Source: Salidesulfovibrio onnuriiensis (GTDB taxonomy: Bacteria > Desulfobacterota > Desulfovibrionia > Desulfovibrionales > Desulfovibrionaceae). Taken from it: a DNA stretch of 64,000 nt. A model generated the notes under the pieces. The model did no database searches. It had not been told where the DNA came from and worked only from the letters and a program-made list of their open reading frames with translations. How positions within the stretch are numbered: position 1 is the first letter of the stretch; every line of letters starts with the position of its first letter. A program made the translations under genes and the position numbers. Where the stretch lies: the NCBI RefSeq assembly GCF_008001235.1, contig NZ_CP040751.1:3103501-3167500 (forward strand), read 5' to 3'. Positions 14,644-24,350 of this stretch are shown here, one piece after another.

Positions 14644-16398
14644 ATGCAGGACGCGAAGTCATCGTTTGCCGACAGAATCCGCAGCAACAAGAACCTCAAC
14701 CACCTCATGCTGGCCATCATCATCGGCGTTCTTGCCGGGTACGGGGCCGTCCTTTTCAAATTCGTCCTCAAATCCATGCAATGGATCTTTTACCAGCATG
14801 CGGGCGATTTCCTGGCCTATTCGTCCGAAGTGCCCACCTGGTCAAAAATCGTCATGCCCGCCGTAGGCGGGCTCATCGTCGGGCTGGTGGTGCATTTCTT
14901 CGCCCGCGAGGCCAAGGGCCACGGCGTGCCCGAAGTCATGCAGGCCATTGCCCTGCGCGCCGGCGTGATCCGAAAGCGCGTGGCTGCGGCCAAAATCTTC
15001 GCCTCGGCCGTGACCATCGGCTCGGGCGGTTCCGTGGGCCGAGAAGGCCCCATGGTCCAGATCGGCTCGTCCATCGGCTCGTCCATCGGCCAGCTCTTCA
15101 AGGTGCCCACCATCCACATGAAGACCATGATCGGCTGCGGGGCCGCCGCAGGCATCGCCGCCACCTTCAACGCGCCCATTGCTGGCGTGCTCTTCGCCCT
15201 GGAGATCATCGTGGGCGACTGGGGCGTCACCTCGTTCTCGCCCGTGGTGCTGGCGTCCGTGACGGCCACATCCATCTCGCGCTACTACTTCGGCGACTTC
15301 CCGGCCTTCGTCATCCCGGATTACAACGTGGTCTCGCTCTGGGAATTCTGTTTCTATCCCTTCCTGGGCATTGCCACAGGCCTGGTGGGCCTGAGCTTCA
15401 CCAAGATTCTCTATGCCTTCGAGGACGCCTCCGACGCGGTCAAGATCGTTCCCGAATGGTTCAAGCCCGCCATCGGCGGCGCGCTGCTGGGCATCGTCGT
15501 CATTTTCTTCCCCCAGTCCTTCGGCGTGGGCTACGGGGCCATGAACCTCTCCCTGACCAACAACATGGGCTTCTGGATGCTGTTCACCCTCATCTGGGTC
15601 AAGATCCTGGCCTCGTCCATCACCCTGGGTTCGGGCGGCTCGGGCGGCATCTTCGCGCCCTCCCTGTTCATCGGCGCCATGACCGGCGGTGCGTTCGGCA
15701 GCCTGGTGCACACCCTGTTCCCGGGCATCACCGCCGACCCGGGGGCCTACGCCCTGGTGGCCATGGGCGGCGTGGTGGCGGGCACCACCTACGCGCCCAT
15801 CACCGCCATCCTGATCATCTTCGAAATGACCGGCAAGTACTCCATCATCCTGCCGCTCATGCTCACCTGCATCACGGCCACGGTGCTCAACTCGACCATC
15901 AACCGCGCCTCCATCTACACCACCAAACTGCTGCGACGCGGCATCGACATCGAGGCGGGACGCGAACGCAATATCCTGCAATACATGCTGGTCAAGGAAA
16001 TCATGACCACGGACATTATCAAGATCCCGGAATCCGCCACCCTGGAACGCATTCTCTGGGCCTTCAAGACCCACAACGCGCCCTACCTGCACGTGGTGGA
16101 CGAAGAGGACAACCTCACGGGCATCATCTCCTTCCGCGACATCCGGCCTGTGCTCTACGAGGAAGACCTGCTGCAGCTGGTCATCGCCAAAGACCTGGCC
16201 ACCACCAGCCTGGAAACCGTGACCGGCAGCGACACCCTGCAGACCGCCCTGGACCGCATGACCGACAAGGGCGTGTCACAGCTCCCGGTGTTGAAATCCG
16301 AAAGCTCCAGCCGTCTGATCGGCACCCTCACTGAACACGCGCTCAACACGGCCTACAACCAGCAACTGCTGCGCAAGGAGATCGACGAGGAGGAATGA
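14644..16398 (+). CDS. ClC-family chloride channel/antiporter with C-terminal CBS pair
   Basis: This 584-residue integral membrane protein has about ten to twelve hydrophobic helices. ClC marks are GSGGSVGREGP (the gating glutamate is in GREGP), the GHGVPE segment in place of GSGIPE, and GSGGSGGIFAPSLFIG. Two CBS domains follow from about residue 450 (VKEIMTTDIIKIPE and the later LDRMTDKGVSQLPV), which usually bind adenine nucleotides and regulate gating. It may exchange chloride or fluoride for protons; the fluoride-type signature was not seen. The stop overlaps the most upstream possible ATG of the lipase gene. Confidence 0.88.
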   Translation: MQDAKSSFADRIRSNKNLNHLMLAIIIGVLAGYGAVLFKFVLKSMQWIFYQHAGDFLAYSSEVPTWSKIVMPAVGGLIVGLVVHFFAREAKGHGVPEVMQAIALRAGVIRKRVAAAKIFASAVTIGSGGSVGREGPMVQIGSSIGSSIGQLFKVPTIHMKTMIGCGAAAGIAATFNAPIAGVLFALEIIVGDWGVTSFSPVVLASVTATSISRYYFGDFPAFVIPDYNVVSLWEFCFYPFLGIATGLVGLSFTKILYAFEDASDAVKIVPEWFKPAIGGALLGIVVIFFPQSFGVGYGAMNLSLTNNMGFWMLFTLIWVKILASSITLGSGGSGGIFAPSLFIGAMTGGAFGSLVHTLFPGITADPGAYALVAMGGVVAGTTYAPITAILIIFEMTGKYSIILPLMLTCITATVLNSTINRASIYTTKLLRRGIDIEAGRERNILQYMLVKEIMTTDIIKIPESATLERILWAFKTHNAPYLHVVDEEDNLTGIISFRDIRPVLYEEDLLQLVIAKDLATTSLETVTGSDTLQTALDRMTDKGVSQLPVLKSESSSRLIGTLTEHALNTAYNQQLLRKEIDEEE

Positions 16399-16478
16399 GC
16401 CGTCCCGTAGCCCGACGCATCGCGGCGGACAACACCTTATCATGTGCAGGATTGCGAAACATATGGTTTACTTGCCGC

Positions 16479-17767
16479 ATGATGAGCATTGTCCGCGCGA
16501 TCAGCACAACCCCGCCCCTTTGCCGCACGGTCGGCATGTTCCTTGCGCTGTGCCTGGCCCTGGGCGGCTGCTCCCTGCTGAGCCTGCAGGAGGATGAGGC
16601 CCAGCGAAAGGCCTCGTTCTCCATCGTCGGTTTCGTAGACAACCTTGCCCCGGACAGCACCATCATCGTCTTTGCCGTGGACACGGAAGCCGGAAAAATC
16701 GGGGATTTCGACGTCCTCGACGAGGGAGGAGCCTTTGTGCTCTCCCTGCAGCGGGGATCCTACCGGGTCTTTGCCTTTGAAGACGCCAACCGGGACTCGA
16801 CCTTCACGCAGGGCGAGCGCCTGTGCGGCGCGGGCGAAAGCCTGCTGGTCGACGGTGAATCCGTGGAGACCTATGTCCTGATCAGGATGCGGCTGCAGGG
16901 CAAAAGCGTTACCTGCCCGTACGACATCTCCGGCAGATTTTTCGTGGACCAAGAAAAAAGCCGTTTCAGAAAGCTGCAAACCGGAACAGTGGTGGACCTG
17001 GACATGCCCTTGTTCGCCCCCAAATACGCCCGGCAGGGACTCTGGACTCCGTTCAGGGCGTTCAAGGAACAAGGCGCGAAGATATTCTTCCTGGAGGCAT
17101 ATGATCCGTCCCGCCAGCCGGTGCTGTTCATTCACGGCCTGAACGGCTCGCCCCGCGACCTGGAACGCCTCATCCAGGGGCTTGACCGCAGCCGTTTCCA
17201 GCCGTGGGTCTATTACTATCCCACCGGACAGGCCCTGGATAAAAGCGCCCACGCCCTGTACCTGGAGCTGCTCACCCTGCGCTCCAGATACGGAAACTTC
17301 TCCCTGGACATCGTCGGGTACAGCCTCGGCGGGCTGGTGGGAAAACGATTCCTGGACCTGCACGGCCACCACATCAACCCCGTGAACCGGTTCATCTCCA
17401 TTGCCACCCCCTGGGGGGGCATCAAAAGGCTGCGGAAGGGGTCAGGCAACTCACGGTCCCCATCCCCGTCTGGCAGAGCCTGATCCCCGGCGGCGAGGAG
17501 ATACAGGGCATCGCCTCAACCCCGTTCCCCGAGACCACCCTGTTCTACCAGATATGCAGCTCCGCCCAGAACAACCCGACGGCCGCGCAACGCACCGACG
17601 GTTTCGTGCCGCTCGAAAGCCTTTACGACCCCCGCCTCATGCGCCAGGCGCAGCAGACCTACACCGTGGGCGAATCCCACGCCTCCATCATCCGCAGCGC
17701 CGAGGTGGCGGCCCTGGTCAACACCATCGTCTCCGGGCACCCCTCCAGCGCCGAATACAATTTTTAA
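16479..17767 (+). pseudogene. Lipoprotein alpha/beta-hydrolase (lipase-like), disrupted by a -1 frameshift in a G7 run
   Basis: Frame 1 gives a type II signal peptide (lipobox LALGGC), a beta-rich N-terminal domain and a hydrolase with FIHGLNGS and the nucleophile elbow GYSLGG. It then hits TPWGG at 17413-17419 and runs out of frame to a stop at 17483. One base over, the frame restores a proper hydrolase end: HQKAAEGVRQL onwards, the acid region RTDGFVPLES and the catalytic His in ESHASII, stopping at 17767. An eighth G in the run would join both halves. This could be a real mutation, a phase-variable tract or a sequencing error. The start is uncertain: ATG 16479/16482 gives the best signal peptide; ATG 16395 overlaps the upstream stop. 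Confidence 0.75.
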
Positions 17768-17982
17768 CTATTGCCAATCCGAAGCCCTTTTGGGTAAGTT
17801 GACGAAGTTTTTTTGGGGTTTCGGGGACCATACATCGCTCTTCAAAAGCGCTAATCCATCGGGTTTTCAGGAAGTTTTACACCTCCTGTCTCCATGCCGT
17901 TGCATTTTCCGCTGGTTGCCGCACTTGCGGCCATTTCCCCGTCATTCCCCACGACCCGACGATCCACAACACAGAGCAATAC

Positions 17983-18711
17983 ATGACTGACAGCAAAATC
18001 GCCCTGGTCACGGGCGCAAGCAAGGGCATCGGGGCTGCCATCGCCCGGGAACTGGCGCAAGACGGTTTCGATATCTGGCTCAACTACCGCAGCGACACGC
18101 CCGGCGCCGAAGCCGTGGCCGAGAGTATCCGGCAGGCGGGCCGCGCCTGCACCCTGCTGCAATTCGACGTGACCGACGCCCGCGCCTCGGAAGAGGCGCT
18201 CGCCCCCATGCTCGAAAAGGCCGTGCCCTTCGCCCTGGTCAACAATGCGGGGTTCGCCCGCGACTCGCTCATGATGATGATGGGGGAAAAGGACTGGGAA
18301 GGCGTGCTCAAGGTTCACCTGAACGGCTTCTTCAATGTCACCAAGCCCGTGGTCACCCGCATGCTGCGCAAGCGGGAAGGCCGCATCGTCAATATCGCCT
18401 CCACTTCCGGAGAAACGGGCGTTCCGGGCCAAACCAACTATTCCGCTGCCAAGGCCGGGCTCATCGGCGCGACCCGCTCCCTGGCCATGGAAGTGGCCAA
18501 GCGCAACATCCTGGTCAATGCAGTGGCTCCGGGTTTCATCGAAACCGAAATGCTCGACGAGCTGCCCATGGAGCACATCCTGCCCCGCATTCCCATGGCC
18601 CGCGTGGGAACCCCGCAGGAAGTGGCCGGAGTGGTGGCCTTCCTGTGCTCCCCCCGTGCGGCCTACATCACCGGCCAGACCCTGTCGGTCAACGGCGGCA
18701 TCCACATGTAG
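17983..18711 (+). CDS. 3-oxoacyl-ACP reductase (FabG/ApeQ-type), first gene of the polyene cluster
   Basis: This 242-residue short-chain dehydrogenase reduces beta-keto groups on the growing ACP-bound chain. The NADPH-binding motif TGASKGIG is at 10-17, NNAG is at about 86-89, and the catalytic Ser-Tyr-Lys set appears as IASTSGE, then YSAAK near 150. The C-terminal [12 protein letters not shown] is standard FabG. It starts the uninterrupted plus-strand cluster, 215 bp after the broken lipase gene, with no clear promoter visible. The next gene, a ketosynthase, starts 31 bases on. Confidence 0.9.
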   Translation: MTDSKIALVTGASKGIGAAIARELAQDGFDIWLNYRSDTPGAEAVAESIRQAGRACTLLQFDVTDARASEEALAPMLEKAVPFALVNNAGFARDSLMMMMGEKDWEGVLKVHLNGFFNVTKPVVTRMLRKREGRIVNIASTSGETGVPGQTNYSAAKAGLIGATRSLAMEVAKRNILVNAVAPGFIETEMLDELPMEHILPRIPMARVGTPQEVAGVVAFLCSPRAAYITGQTLSVNGGIHM

Positions 18712-18742
18712 CCGGGCCTCAACTTCTTTTTTTAGTAGATAT

Positions 18743-19957
18743 ATGTACGAAGTAGCAATTGTTGGAATCGGCATCGTCTCGGTGCTCGGCTGCGATACGG
18801 AAACCGTCGCCAATGCCCTGTACCATGGACGATCCGGCATCGTGGTGGACGAGAAACGGATCGAAATGGGCTTTGAAAGCCCGCTGACCGGCAGGATCAC
18901 CGGATTCGACCCGGCGGCCAGGCTTTCGCGCAAGCAGCGCAAGCCCATGACCGATTTCACCATGCAGGCGGCTGCGGCGGCCCTGGACGCCCTGGACATG
19001 TCCGGCCTTGCCCCCGAGGATCTGCGCAACGACGAATCCGGCCTGATCTTCGGCTGCGACTCCAGCTGCATCGCCGCGCTGGAACAGGTGAGCCTGCTCG
19101 AGAAACGCGGAGAAACCGCCCTCATCGGCAGCGGCGCGGTGTTCAAGTCCATGACCTCCAACATCACCATGAACCTGAACACGCTTCTGGGCACCCGGGG
19201 CGCGGCCTGGAGCCTGAGCTCGGCCTGCTCCAGCGGCGGCCATGCCGTGGGCCAGGCCTTCACCCTCATCGCCACGGGCCAGCAGGAACGAATCATCTGC
19301 GGCGGAGCCCAGGAAATCAACTGGCAGTCCATGTGCGGCTTCGACGGGCTGGGCGCATTTTCAAAACAATCCCAGGCGCCGGCAAAGGCCAGCCGCCCGT
19401 TCGACGCCGACCGCGACGGCCTGGTCCCCAGCGGCGGCGCGGCCGCCATCGTGCTGGAACGCCTGGACCTGGCCAAATCCCGCGGGGCAACCATCCTCGG
19501 CACGGTTGCCGGATACGGTTTTTCCTCGGACGGCGAGCACCTTTCCGTGCCCGGTGGAAACGGCATTGCCCGGGCCGGGGCCAAGGCCCTCAGGCAGGCC
19601 GAAATGCAGCCCGCCGACATCGACTACGTCTGCGCTCACGCCACGGCGACCCCGGCGGGCGACGAGGCCGAGGCCGTCAACATCCAGACCCTGTTCAATG
19701 GCTGTTCCCCCGCGATCTCGTCCACCAAGTCCATGACCGGACACGAGCTATGGATGTCCGGGGCAAGCCAGGTGGTCTATTCCACGCTCATGGCCCGCAA
19801 GGGATTCATTGCGCCCAACATCAACCTGGAGACCCTGGATCCGGCCGCCCGGGGGCTGGACATCACCCCGGAGACACGGGAACAGGCCCCGCGAGCCGTG
19901 CTGTGCAACTCGGCAGGCTTCGGAGGCACCAACTCCTGCCTGGTGCTGAGGTTCTAG
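18743..19957 (+). CDS. Beta-ketoacyl-ACP synthase, KS 1 of the polyene cluster (ApeO/ApeR-like)
   Basis: This 404-residue condensing enzyme has a complete catalytic triad: Cys162 (SSACSSGG), His299 (AHATATPAGD) and His334 (SMTGHELWMSG). The second His motif, with HELWMSG in place of the usual HxxGAAG, is unusual and shared with aryl-polyene type KS enzymes rather than FabF. It extends the polyene by two carbons from malonyl-ACP. It ends one base before the flavoprotein gene. The ribosome site is poor; the ATG is set by the conserved N-terminal strand YEVAIVGIG. Confidence 0.88.
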   Translation: MYEVAIVGIGIVSVLGCDTETVANALYHGRSGIVVDEKRIEMGFESPLTGRITGFDPAARLSRKQRKPMTDFTMQAAAAALDALDMSGLAPEDLRNDESGLIFGCDSSCIAALEQVSLLEKRGETALIGSGAVFKSMTSNITMNLNTLLGTRGAAWSLSSACSSGGHAVGQAFTLIATGQQERIICGGAQEINWQSMCGFDGLGAFSKQSQAPAKASRPFDADRDGLVPSGGAAAIVLERLDLAKSRGATILGTVAGYGFSSDGEHLSVPGGNGIARAGAKALRQAEMQPADIDYVCAHATATPAGDEAEAVNIQTLFNGCSPAISSTKSMTGHELWMSGASQVVYSTLMARKGFIAPNINLETLDPAARGLDITPETREQAPRAVLCNSAGFGGTNSCLVLRF

Positions 19958-19958
19958 C

Positions 19959-21443
19959 ATGGGTTCCTACGATCACGTCGTTGTGGGGGCCGGAATCTCC
20001 GGCATGACCGCCGCCATCCTCCTGGCAAGCCAGGGGCGTTCCGTGGCCCTGGTGGAATCCTTCCGCGCGCCCGCACCCACGGTGCGCGGATTCAGGCGCA
20101 GGGGCGTCCACTTCGACACGGGTCTCCACTACGTGGGAGGCCTCGGCAAGGGTCAGGTTCTGGATACGTATTTCTCCCACCTCGGGCTCTCCGAACATAT
20201 CACCGCCATTCCCTACCAGGCCGACGGGCACGACGTGGTGCACTTTGAAAGGGACGGCCGGGAATATCGACTACCCACGGGATATGCCGCCTGCCGGGAA
20301 TACCTCGCCAGCAGATTCCCGGAAGAGGCCGAGGCCATCGCCGCCTACTTCACCGGGATACAGAAAATTTTCGACGCATCGCCCTTCCTGAATTTCCGGC
20401 AGCCCTTTTCCATGGGCTCCTTTCTGCACGAGGAAAACGTCACCCTGCGGGACTTCCTGGATTCCATCACCCGGGACGAGACGCTCAAGACCCTGCTCAG
20501 CTACCAATGCCTGCTCTACGGGGTGCCGCCGCGCAATGCGCTGCTGAGCACCCATGCCCTGGTTGCCGCCTCCTACTGCCAGTCTGCCCATTCCATCCGG
20601 GGCGGCGGCGCGGCGCTGGTGAGGGCCTATGAAAAACGCCTGAAATCCCTCGGGGTCGACCTGTTCTGCAACAGCGAAGTCAAATCGATCCCTCTTTCCT
20701 CGCAGGAACAAATACGGGGGGTCGAGCTCGCCGACGGCAGGGAACTGAAAACCGATTCCTGCGTCTGGACCGCCCAGCCCTCAGCCATGGTGGCCGCCGT
20801 TCCTGAAGGCGTTTTCCGCCCCTCCTACCGGACCCGGCTCCGGGAACTGGAAGGAGGCGCGTCCGGCACCGTGCTCTTCGGCATCAGCGAAGCCCCCCTT
20901 CCCGAAATGGAAGGCCGCAGCATCTACCTCTGGCCGGGCGGAAATTTCCACGACATGCTGGAAGGCGACTGCACCCCGGAGGACAACGTCATCTACCTGA
21001 GTTCCTGCAGGGACGACGAGTCGGGAAAGACGACGGTCACGGCCATCTTCCCAGGGACCATGGCCCCGTTTGCCCGCTGGCAGGAGACTTCCCTCGGCAA
21101 GAGGCCCGAAGATTATGCGGCGCACAAGAAAGCTTTTTCCGAGGAGCTGAAACAATCCCTGCTGCACCGCTGCCCGCAGCTGCGCCAGGTGGAATTTCTG
21201 GAGTGCGCAACCCCGCTGACGATGCGGGACTATTGCTCCACGCCGCAAGGAAGCTTCTACGGCCTGAAGCATTCCAACGACCAATACAATCCGGCCCCGG
21301 TCACCAAGCTGGACGGCCTGTACCTGGCTGGGCAGGCCATCGTTGCCCCGGGCATCCTGGGCGCAGTGGTTTCCGCCTACCTGGCCTGCGGCATCATTCT
21401 CGGACACGAAACCATCCATCAGGAGTTGCGGCAATGCGCCTGA
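19959..21443 (+). CDS. FAD-dependent oxidoreductase, phytoene desaturase/carotenoid isomerase (CrtI/CRTISO)-like
   Basis: This 494-residue flavoprotein has an N-terminal Rossmann motif GAGISG (10-15) and an RRRGVHFDTGLHYVGG segment. A C-terminal GLYLAGQAIVAPGILGAVVSAY matches the FAD-contacting end of phytoene desaturases and carotenoid cis-trans isomerases. It sits between two ketosynthase genes and overlaps the second by 10 bases, so it belongs to the cluster. Plausible jobs are desaturation of the chain or isomerisation of double bases of the polyene; a starter-ring oxidation is less likely. It is not a typical member of the described aryl-polyene gene set as I know it. Confidence 0.82.
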   Translation: MGSYDHVVVGAGISGMTAAILLASQGRSVALVESFRAPAPTVRGFRRRGVHFDTGLHYVGGLGKGQVLDTYFSHLGLSEHITAIPYQADGHDVVHFERDGREYRLPTGYAACREYLASRFPEEAEAIAAYFTGIQKIFDASPFLNFRQPFSMGSFLHEENVTLRDFLDSITRDETLKTLLSYQCLLYGVPPRNALLSTHALVAASYCQSAHSIRGGGAALVRAYEKRLKSLGVDLFCNSEVKSIPLSSQEQIRGVELADGRELKTDSCVWTAQPSAMVAAVPEGVFRPSYRTRLRELEGGASGTVLFGISEAPLPEMEGRSIYLWPGGNFHDMLEGDCTPEDNVIYLSSCRDDESGKTTVTAIFPGTMAPFARWQETSLGKRPEDYAAHKKAFSEELKQSLLHRCPQLRQVEFLECATPLTMRDYCSTPQGSFYGLKHSNDQYNPAPVTKLDGLYLAGQAIVAPGILGAVVSAYLACGIILGHETIHQELRQCA

Positions 21444-22660
21444 ACAAAGTCGTCATTACCGGCCTAGGCGCGATCTCCCCGTTCGGCACGGGCATGGACA
21501 CGCTCATGAACAGCCTGACCTCCGGGCAAAGCGGCGTGCGGATCATGGAGGAACTCGGGGGAATCACCGGGCTGCGCCCGCGCATCGGCGGCAAGGTGCT
21601 GGAATACGATGCCGCGAGCATCCACCGCAAATACCGCCGCTCCATGTCGGCCATGTCCATTTTCGCGGTGCTGGCCGCCAACGAGGCCTTGGCCCAGGCG
21701 GGCCTGGACACGGATACCATCCAGGGCGGCCGGACCGGCCTGTGCGTCAGCTCCACCATCGGCAGCACCAACGCCATGCAGAGCTTCTTCGCCAGCTTCC
21801 TGGACGGCATGACCATCGAGGGCATCCGGTCCACGGAATTCTTCAAGATCATGAACCACAGCTGCGCGGCCAACCTGACCCAGTACTTCGGCATCACCGG
21901 CAGGGTCATGGCTCCCTCGGCCGCTTGCTCCACCGGAGCGCAGGCCATCGGCCTTGCAGCCGAAAGCATCGCCCTGGGAAAACAGGAGATCATGCTCTGC
22001 GGCGGCGCTGACGAGCTCCATCCCCTCACGGTGAGCACCTTCGACATCATCGAGGCGGCCTCCACCGGCTATAACGACAGGCCCGAGGCCACCCCGCGTC
22101 CCTTTGACGCGGACCGGGACGGCATCGCCTGTTCCGAGGGGGCGGGCATGATCGTGCTGGAATCCCTGGAATCCGCGCAAAAACGGGGCGCGACCATCCT
22201 GGCTGAGCTGGCCGGATTCGCCTCCACCGCGGACCCCTCCAACATGGCCAGCCCCAGCGACGAAGCCATCAGGATCTGCATGGAAAAGGCCCTGGCCGAC
22301 GGCGAGATTGCACCCGGCGAGGTGGATTACGTCAACGCCCACGCCACGGGTACGGTGCTGGGAGATGCCGCCGAAAGCAAGGCCATTGCGGAACTGTTCG
22401 CCAACCGGCCGCCGGTAAGCAGCCTCAAGGGACACCTGGGACACACCATGGCCGCCAGCGGCGCCTTGGAGCTCGCCGCCACCGTGCGCATGATGATGGA
22501 AAAACAGGTCGTTCCGACGAGGAATCTCGAATCTATCTCTCCGGAATGCAAGGATATTTACCTTCCCTTGAAGTTGCAGGGGAAAGCGATTAACGTCGCG
22601 CTGAAAAACAGCTTCGCATTAGGCGGAATTAACACGTCTATTGCCCTGAGGAGACCATAA
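21434..22660 (+). CDS. Beta-ketoacyl-ACP synthase, KS 2 of the polyene cluster (FabF-like)
   Basis: This 408-residue protein has the triad Cys165 (SAACSTGA), His303 (NAHATGT) and His337 (GHLGHTMAASG). It is closer to FabF/ApeR-type than KS 1. The N-terminus (VVITGLGAISPFG) is standard, and GGAG sits before the ATG. It overlaps the flavoprotein gene and is followed two bases after its stop by an acyl carrier protein gene, so the pair KS-ACP is co-translated. It probably acts on initiation or a particular chain length; which cannot be told. Confidence 0.9.
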   Translation: MRLNKVVITGLGAISPFGTGMDTLMNSLTSGQSGVRIMEELGGITGLRPRIGGKVLEYDAASIHRKYRRSMSAMSIFAVLAANEALAQAGLDTDTIQGGRTGLCVSSTIGSTNAMQSFFASFLDGMTIEGIRSTEFFKIMNHSCAANLTQYFGITGRVMAPSAACSTGAQAIGLAAESIALGKQEIMLCGGADELHPLTVSTFDIIEAASTGYNDRPEATPRPFDADRDGIACSEGAGMIVLESLESAQKRGATILAELAGFASTADPSNMASPSDEAIRICMEKALADGEIAPGEVDYVNAHATGTVLGDAAESKAIAELFANRPPVSSLKGHLGHTMAASGALELAATVRMMMEKQVVPTRNLESISPECKDIYLPLKLQGKAINVALKNSFALGGINTSIALRRP

Positions 22661-22662
22661 TA

Positions 22663-22920
22663 ATGACCGATGTGGAAATTCTGGAAATGACCAACAAGGT
22701 CCTGGCCGAGGAATTCGAACTCAGCCTGGACCAAATGAAACCCGAAGCCTCTTTCCGGGAAGATCTCGAGCTGGACAGCCTGGACGCCGTGGACATGGTG
22801 GTGGTGCTGGAGCAGACCTTCAAGATCAAAATCAAGAAGGACGAGGCCTTCAAGAACATCCGCACCCTGGGCGACCTGCACGCCTTCATCCTGGAAAAGA
22901 AGCAGGAAATGGCCGGCTGA
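22663..22920 (+). CDS. Acyl carrier protein 1 of the polyene cluster
   Basis: This 85-residue acidic four-helix protein has the phosphopantetheine serine at residue 39 in LELDSLDAVDM. It carries the starter or growing chain for the cluster KS/KR/DH enzymes. A second ACP lies at 32736. No phosphopantetheinyl transferase is in the window, so a housekeeping one would be needed. Confidence 0.93.
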   Translation: MTDVEILEMTNKVLAEEFELSLDQMKPEASFREDLELDSLDAVDMVVVLEQTFKIKIKKDEAFKNIRTLGDLHAFILEKKQEMAG

Positions 22921-22942
22921 TTATGCACCAACACATGGAGCA

Positions 22943-23539
22943 ATGATGAAAAAACATCTGATCTGTCTGCTTTTCATGGCCCTGTTCGCCCTTGGGGGCT
23001 GCGCTTCCAGCCTCATGAGCGAGATTCCTGATGGCCGCCAGGCCTACTCCGTGGAACAGGGCAAGGCCGTCATCGTGTTCATGCGCCCCTCCTCATTCGG
23101 CGGCGCGGTGCAATCGCCTGTTTTCAGGCTGACAGACGACTCCCAGGAATTCCTGGGCATTGTTTCCTCCAAAACCATGCTGGCCTATGAGGCGGCACCG
23201 GGCAAACACGTCTTCATGGTAACCGGCGAAACCGCCAACTTCGTTGAAGCCGATGTGATCGCGGACAAGATTTACTACGTGGAAGTAGAGCCCCACTTCG
23301 GCATGTTCAAGGCCCGGTTCACCCTGGAGCCCCTGACCGCCGCACAGTTGAAAGACGAGGATTTCAAGAAGGACTACGCCAAGTGCCACTTTGTGGAAAA
23401 CACCCCCCAGTCGTACCAGTGGGCGCAGGACAACCTGAACAGCATCAACAGCAAGCGGATGGACGACTACCAGGACTGGAAGAACGAACCAGCCGAGGAA
23501 AAGAAGGCTCTCACCCCTGAAGACGGCGTCGACTTCTAG
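22943..23539 (+). CDS. Lipoprotein, DUF2846-like
   Basis: This 198-residue protein has a lipoprotein signal peptide (lipobox LGGC, Cys at about 20) and a compact beta-rich domain with AVIVFMRPS and APGKHVFMV, as in DUF2846 proteins. A charged, Lys/Glu/Asp-rich tail follows. It should be anchored to the inner or outer membrane facing the periplasm. The lipoprotein is inside the polyene cluster, with a ribosome site (GGAGC) before the ATG, so a role in handling the product at the envelope is likely but unproven. Confidence 0.75.
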   Translation: MMKKHLICLLFMALFALGGCASSLMSEIPDGRQAYSVEQGKAVIVFMRPSSFGGAVQSPVFRLTDDSQEFLGIVSSKTMLAYEAAPGKHVFMVTGETANFVEADVIADKIYYVEVEPHFGMFKARFTLEPLTAAQLKDEDFKKDYAKCHFVENTPQSYQWAQDNLNSINSKRMDDYQDWKNEPAEEKKALTPEDGVDF

Positions 23540-23552
23540 CCAGAACGAAACC

Positions 23553-24350
23553 ATGAGCACGCTTCGACTGATCATCACCAACATCGTCATGTACGCGGGA
23601 ACCATCTCGCTGACGCTCTGTTGCGTGCTCATTTCCGTGCCGTTTTACTGCTGCCTGCGGCTGACCGGGAAATACACCAGAACCACCGCCGTGCGCCGCA
23701 TGATCTGGCTCTATGGCCGGGCGTGGGTCTCCATCGCAAACCTGCTCATGGAGGTGGACAAGCCCAAGACCGGCAGCGTGGACGCGCCCTGCGTCATGGT
23801 GCTCAACCACGCCTCGTTCTTCGATTCCTACTGCATCGGCTTCCAGCCCCAGTGGAATTTCAGCTTCGCGGTGCGCAACTGGCCCTTTAAGATACCGCTC
23901 TACGGCCCGTTCATGCGCACGGCCCAGTACGTGGCCACCGAGGACGCGGACATGGAAACCGTGCTGGAGCAGTCCACGCGGGTCATCAGGGAAGGCGGCA
24001 TCATGGTCTTTTATCCCGAGGGCACCCGCAGCAAAAACGGCGAACTGGGCCGTTTCTATTCGGGCGCGTTCCTCACGGCCATCAAGGCGAATGTGCCGGT
24101 GGTGCCGGTCTGCCTTTCCGGCACCGGAAAAATGCTCAAACGAGGCGGCTGGCTGGTCCGGCCCCACCCCCTGCGCATGCGCATCCTGCCCCCGGTCCAC
24201 CCGGACGCCTACCGGAACAGGCCCGACGGACACATGGCCATGCGCAAGGACGTCAAGAAACAGATGGCTGAGGCCTTGAAACACATGGAAACCACTTCCG
24301 ATATTCGCGTAGACGAAACAAAGGAGCTGCAATGCGACGCAACACACTGA
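23553..24350 (+). CDS. 1-acyl-glycerol-phosphate acyltransferase-like enzyme (PlsC/ApeD family)
   Basis: This 265-residue membrane-bound acyltransferase has an N-terminal hydrophobic helix, the catalytic NHASFFDS (HxxxxD) at about 85 and FYPEGTRSKNG about 70 residues later. Aryl-polyene clusters carry such an enzyme (ApeD), thought to attach the polyene acyl chain to a glycerol or other lipid acceptor. It follows the DUF2846-like gene by 13 bases and overlaps the next lipoprotein gene by 19. Confidence 0.85.
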   Translation: MSTLRLIITNIVMYAGTISLTLCCVLISVPFYCCLRLTGKYTRTTAVRRMIWLYGRAWVSIANLLMEVDKPKTGSVDAPCVMVLNHASFFDSYCIGFQPQWNFSFAVRNWPFKIPLYGPFMRTAQYVATEDADMETVLEQSTRVIREGGIMVFYPEGTRSKNGELGRFYSGAFLTAIKANVPVVPVCLSGTGKMLKRGGWLVRPHPLRMRILPPVHPDAYRNRPDGHMAMRKDVKKQMAEALKHMETTSDIRVDETKELQCDATH

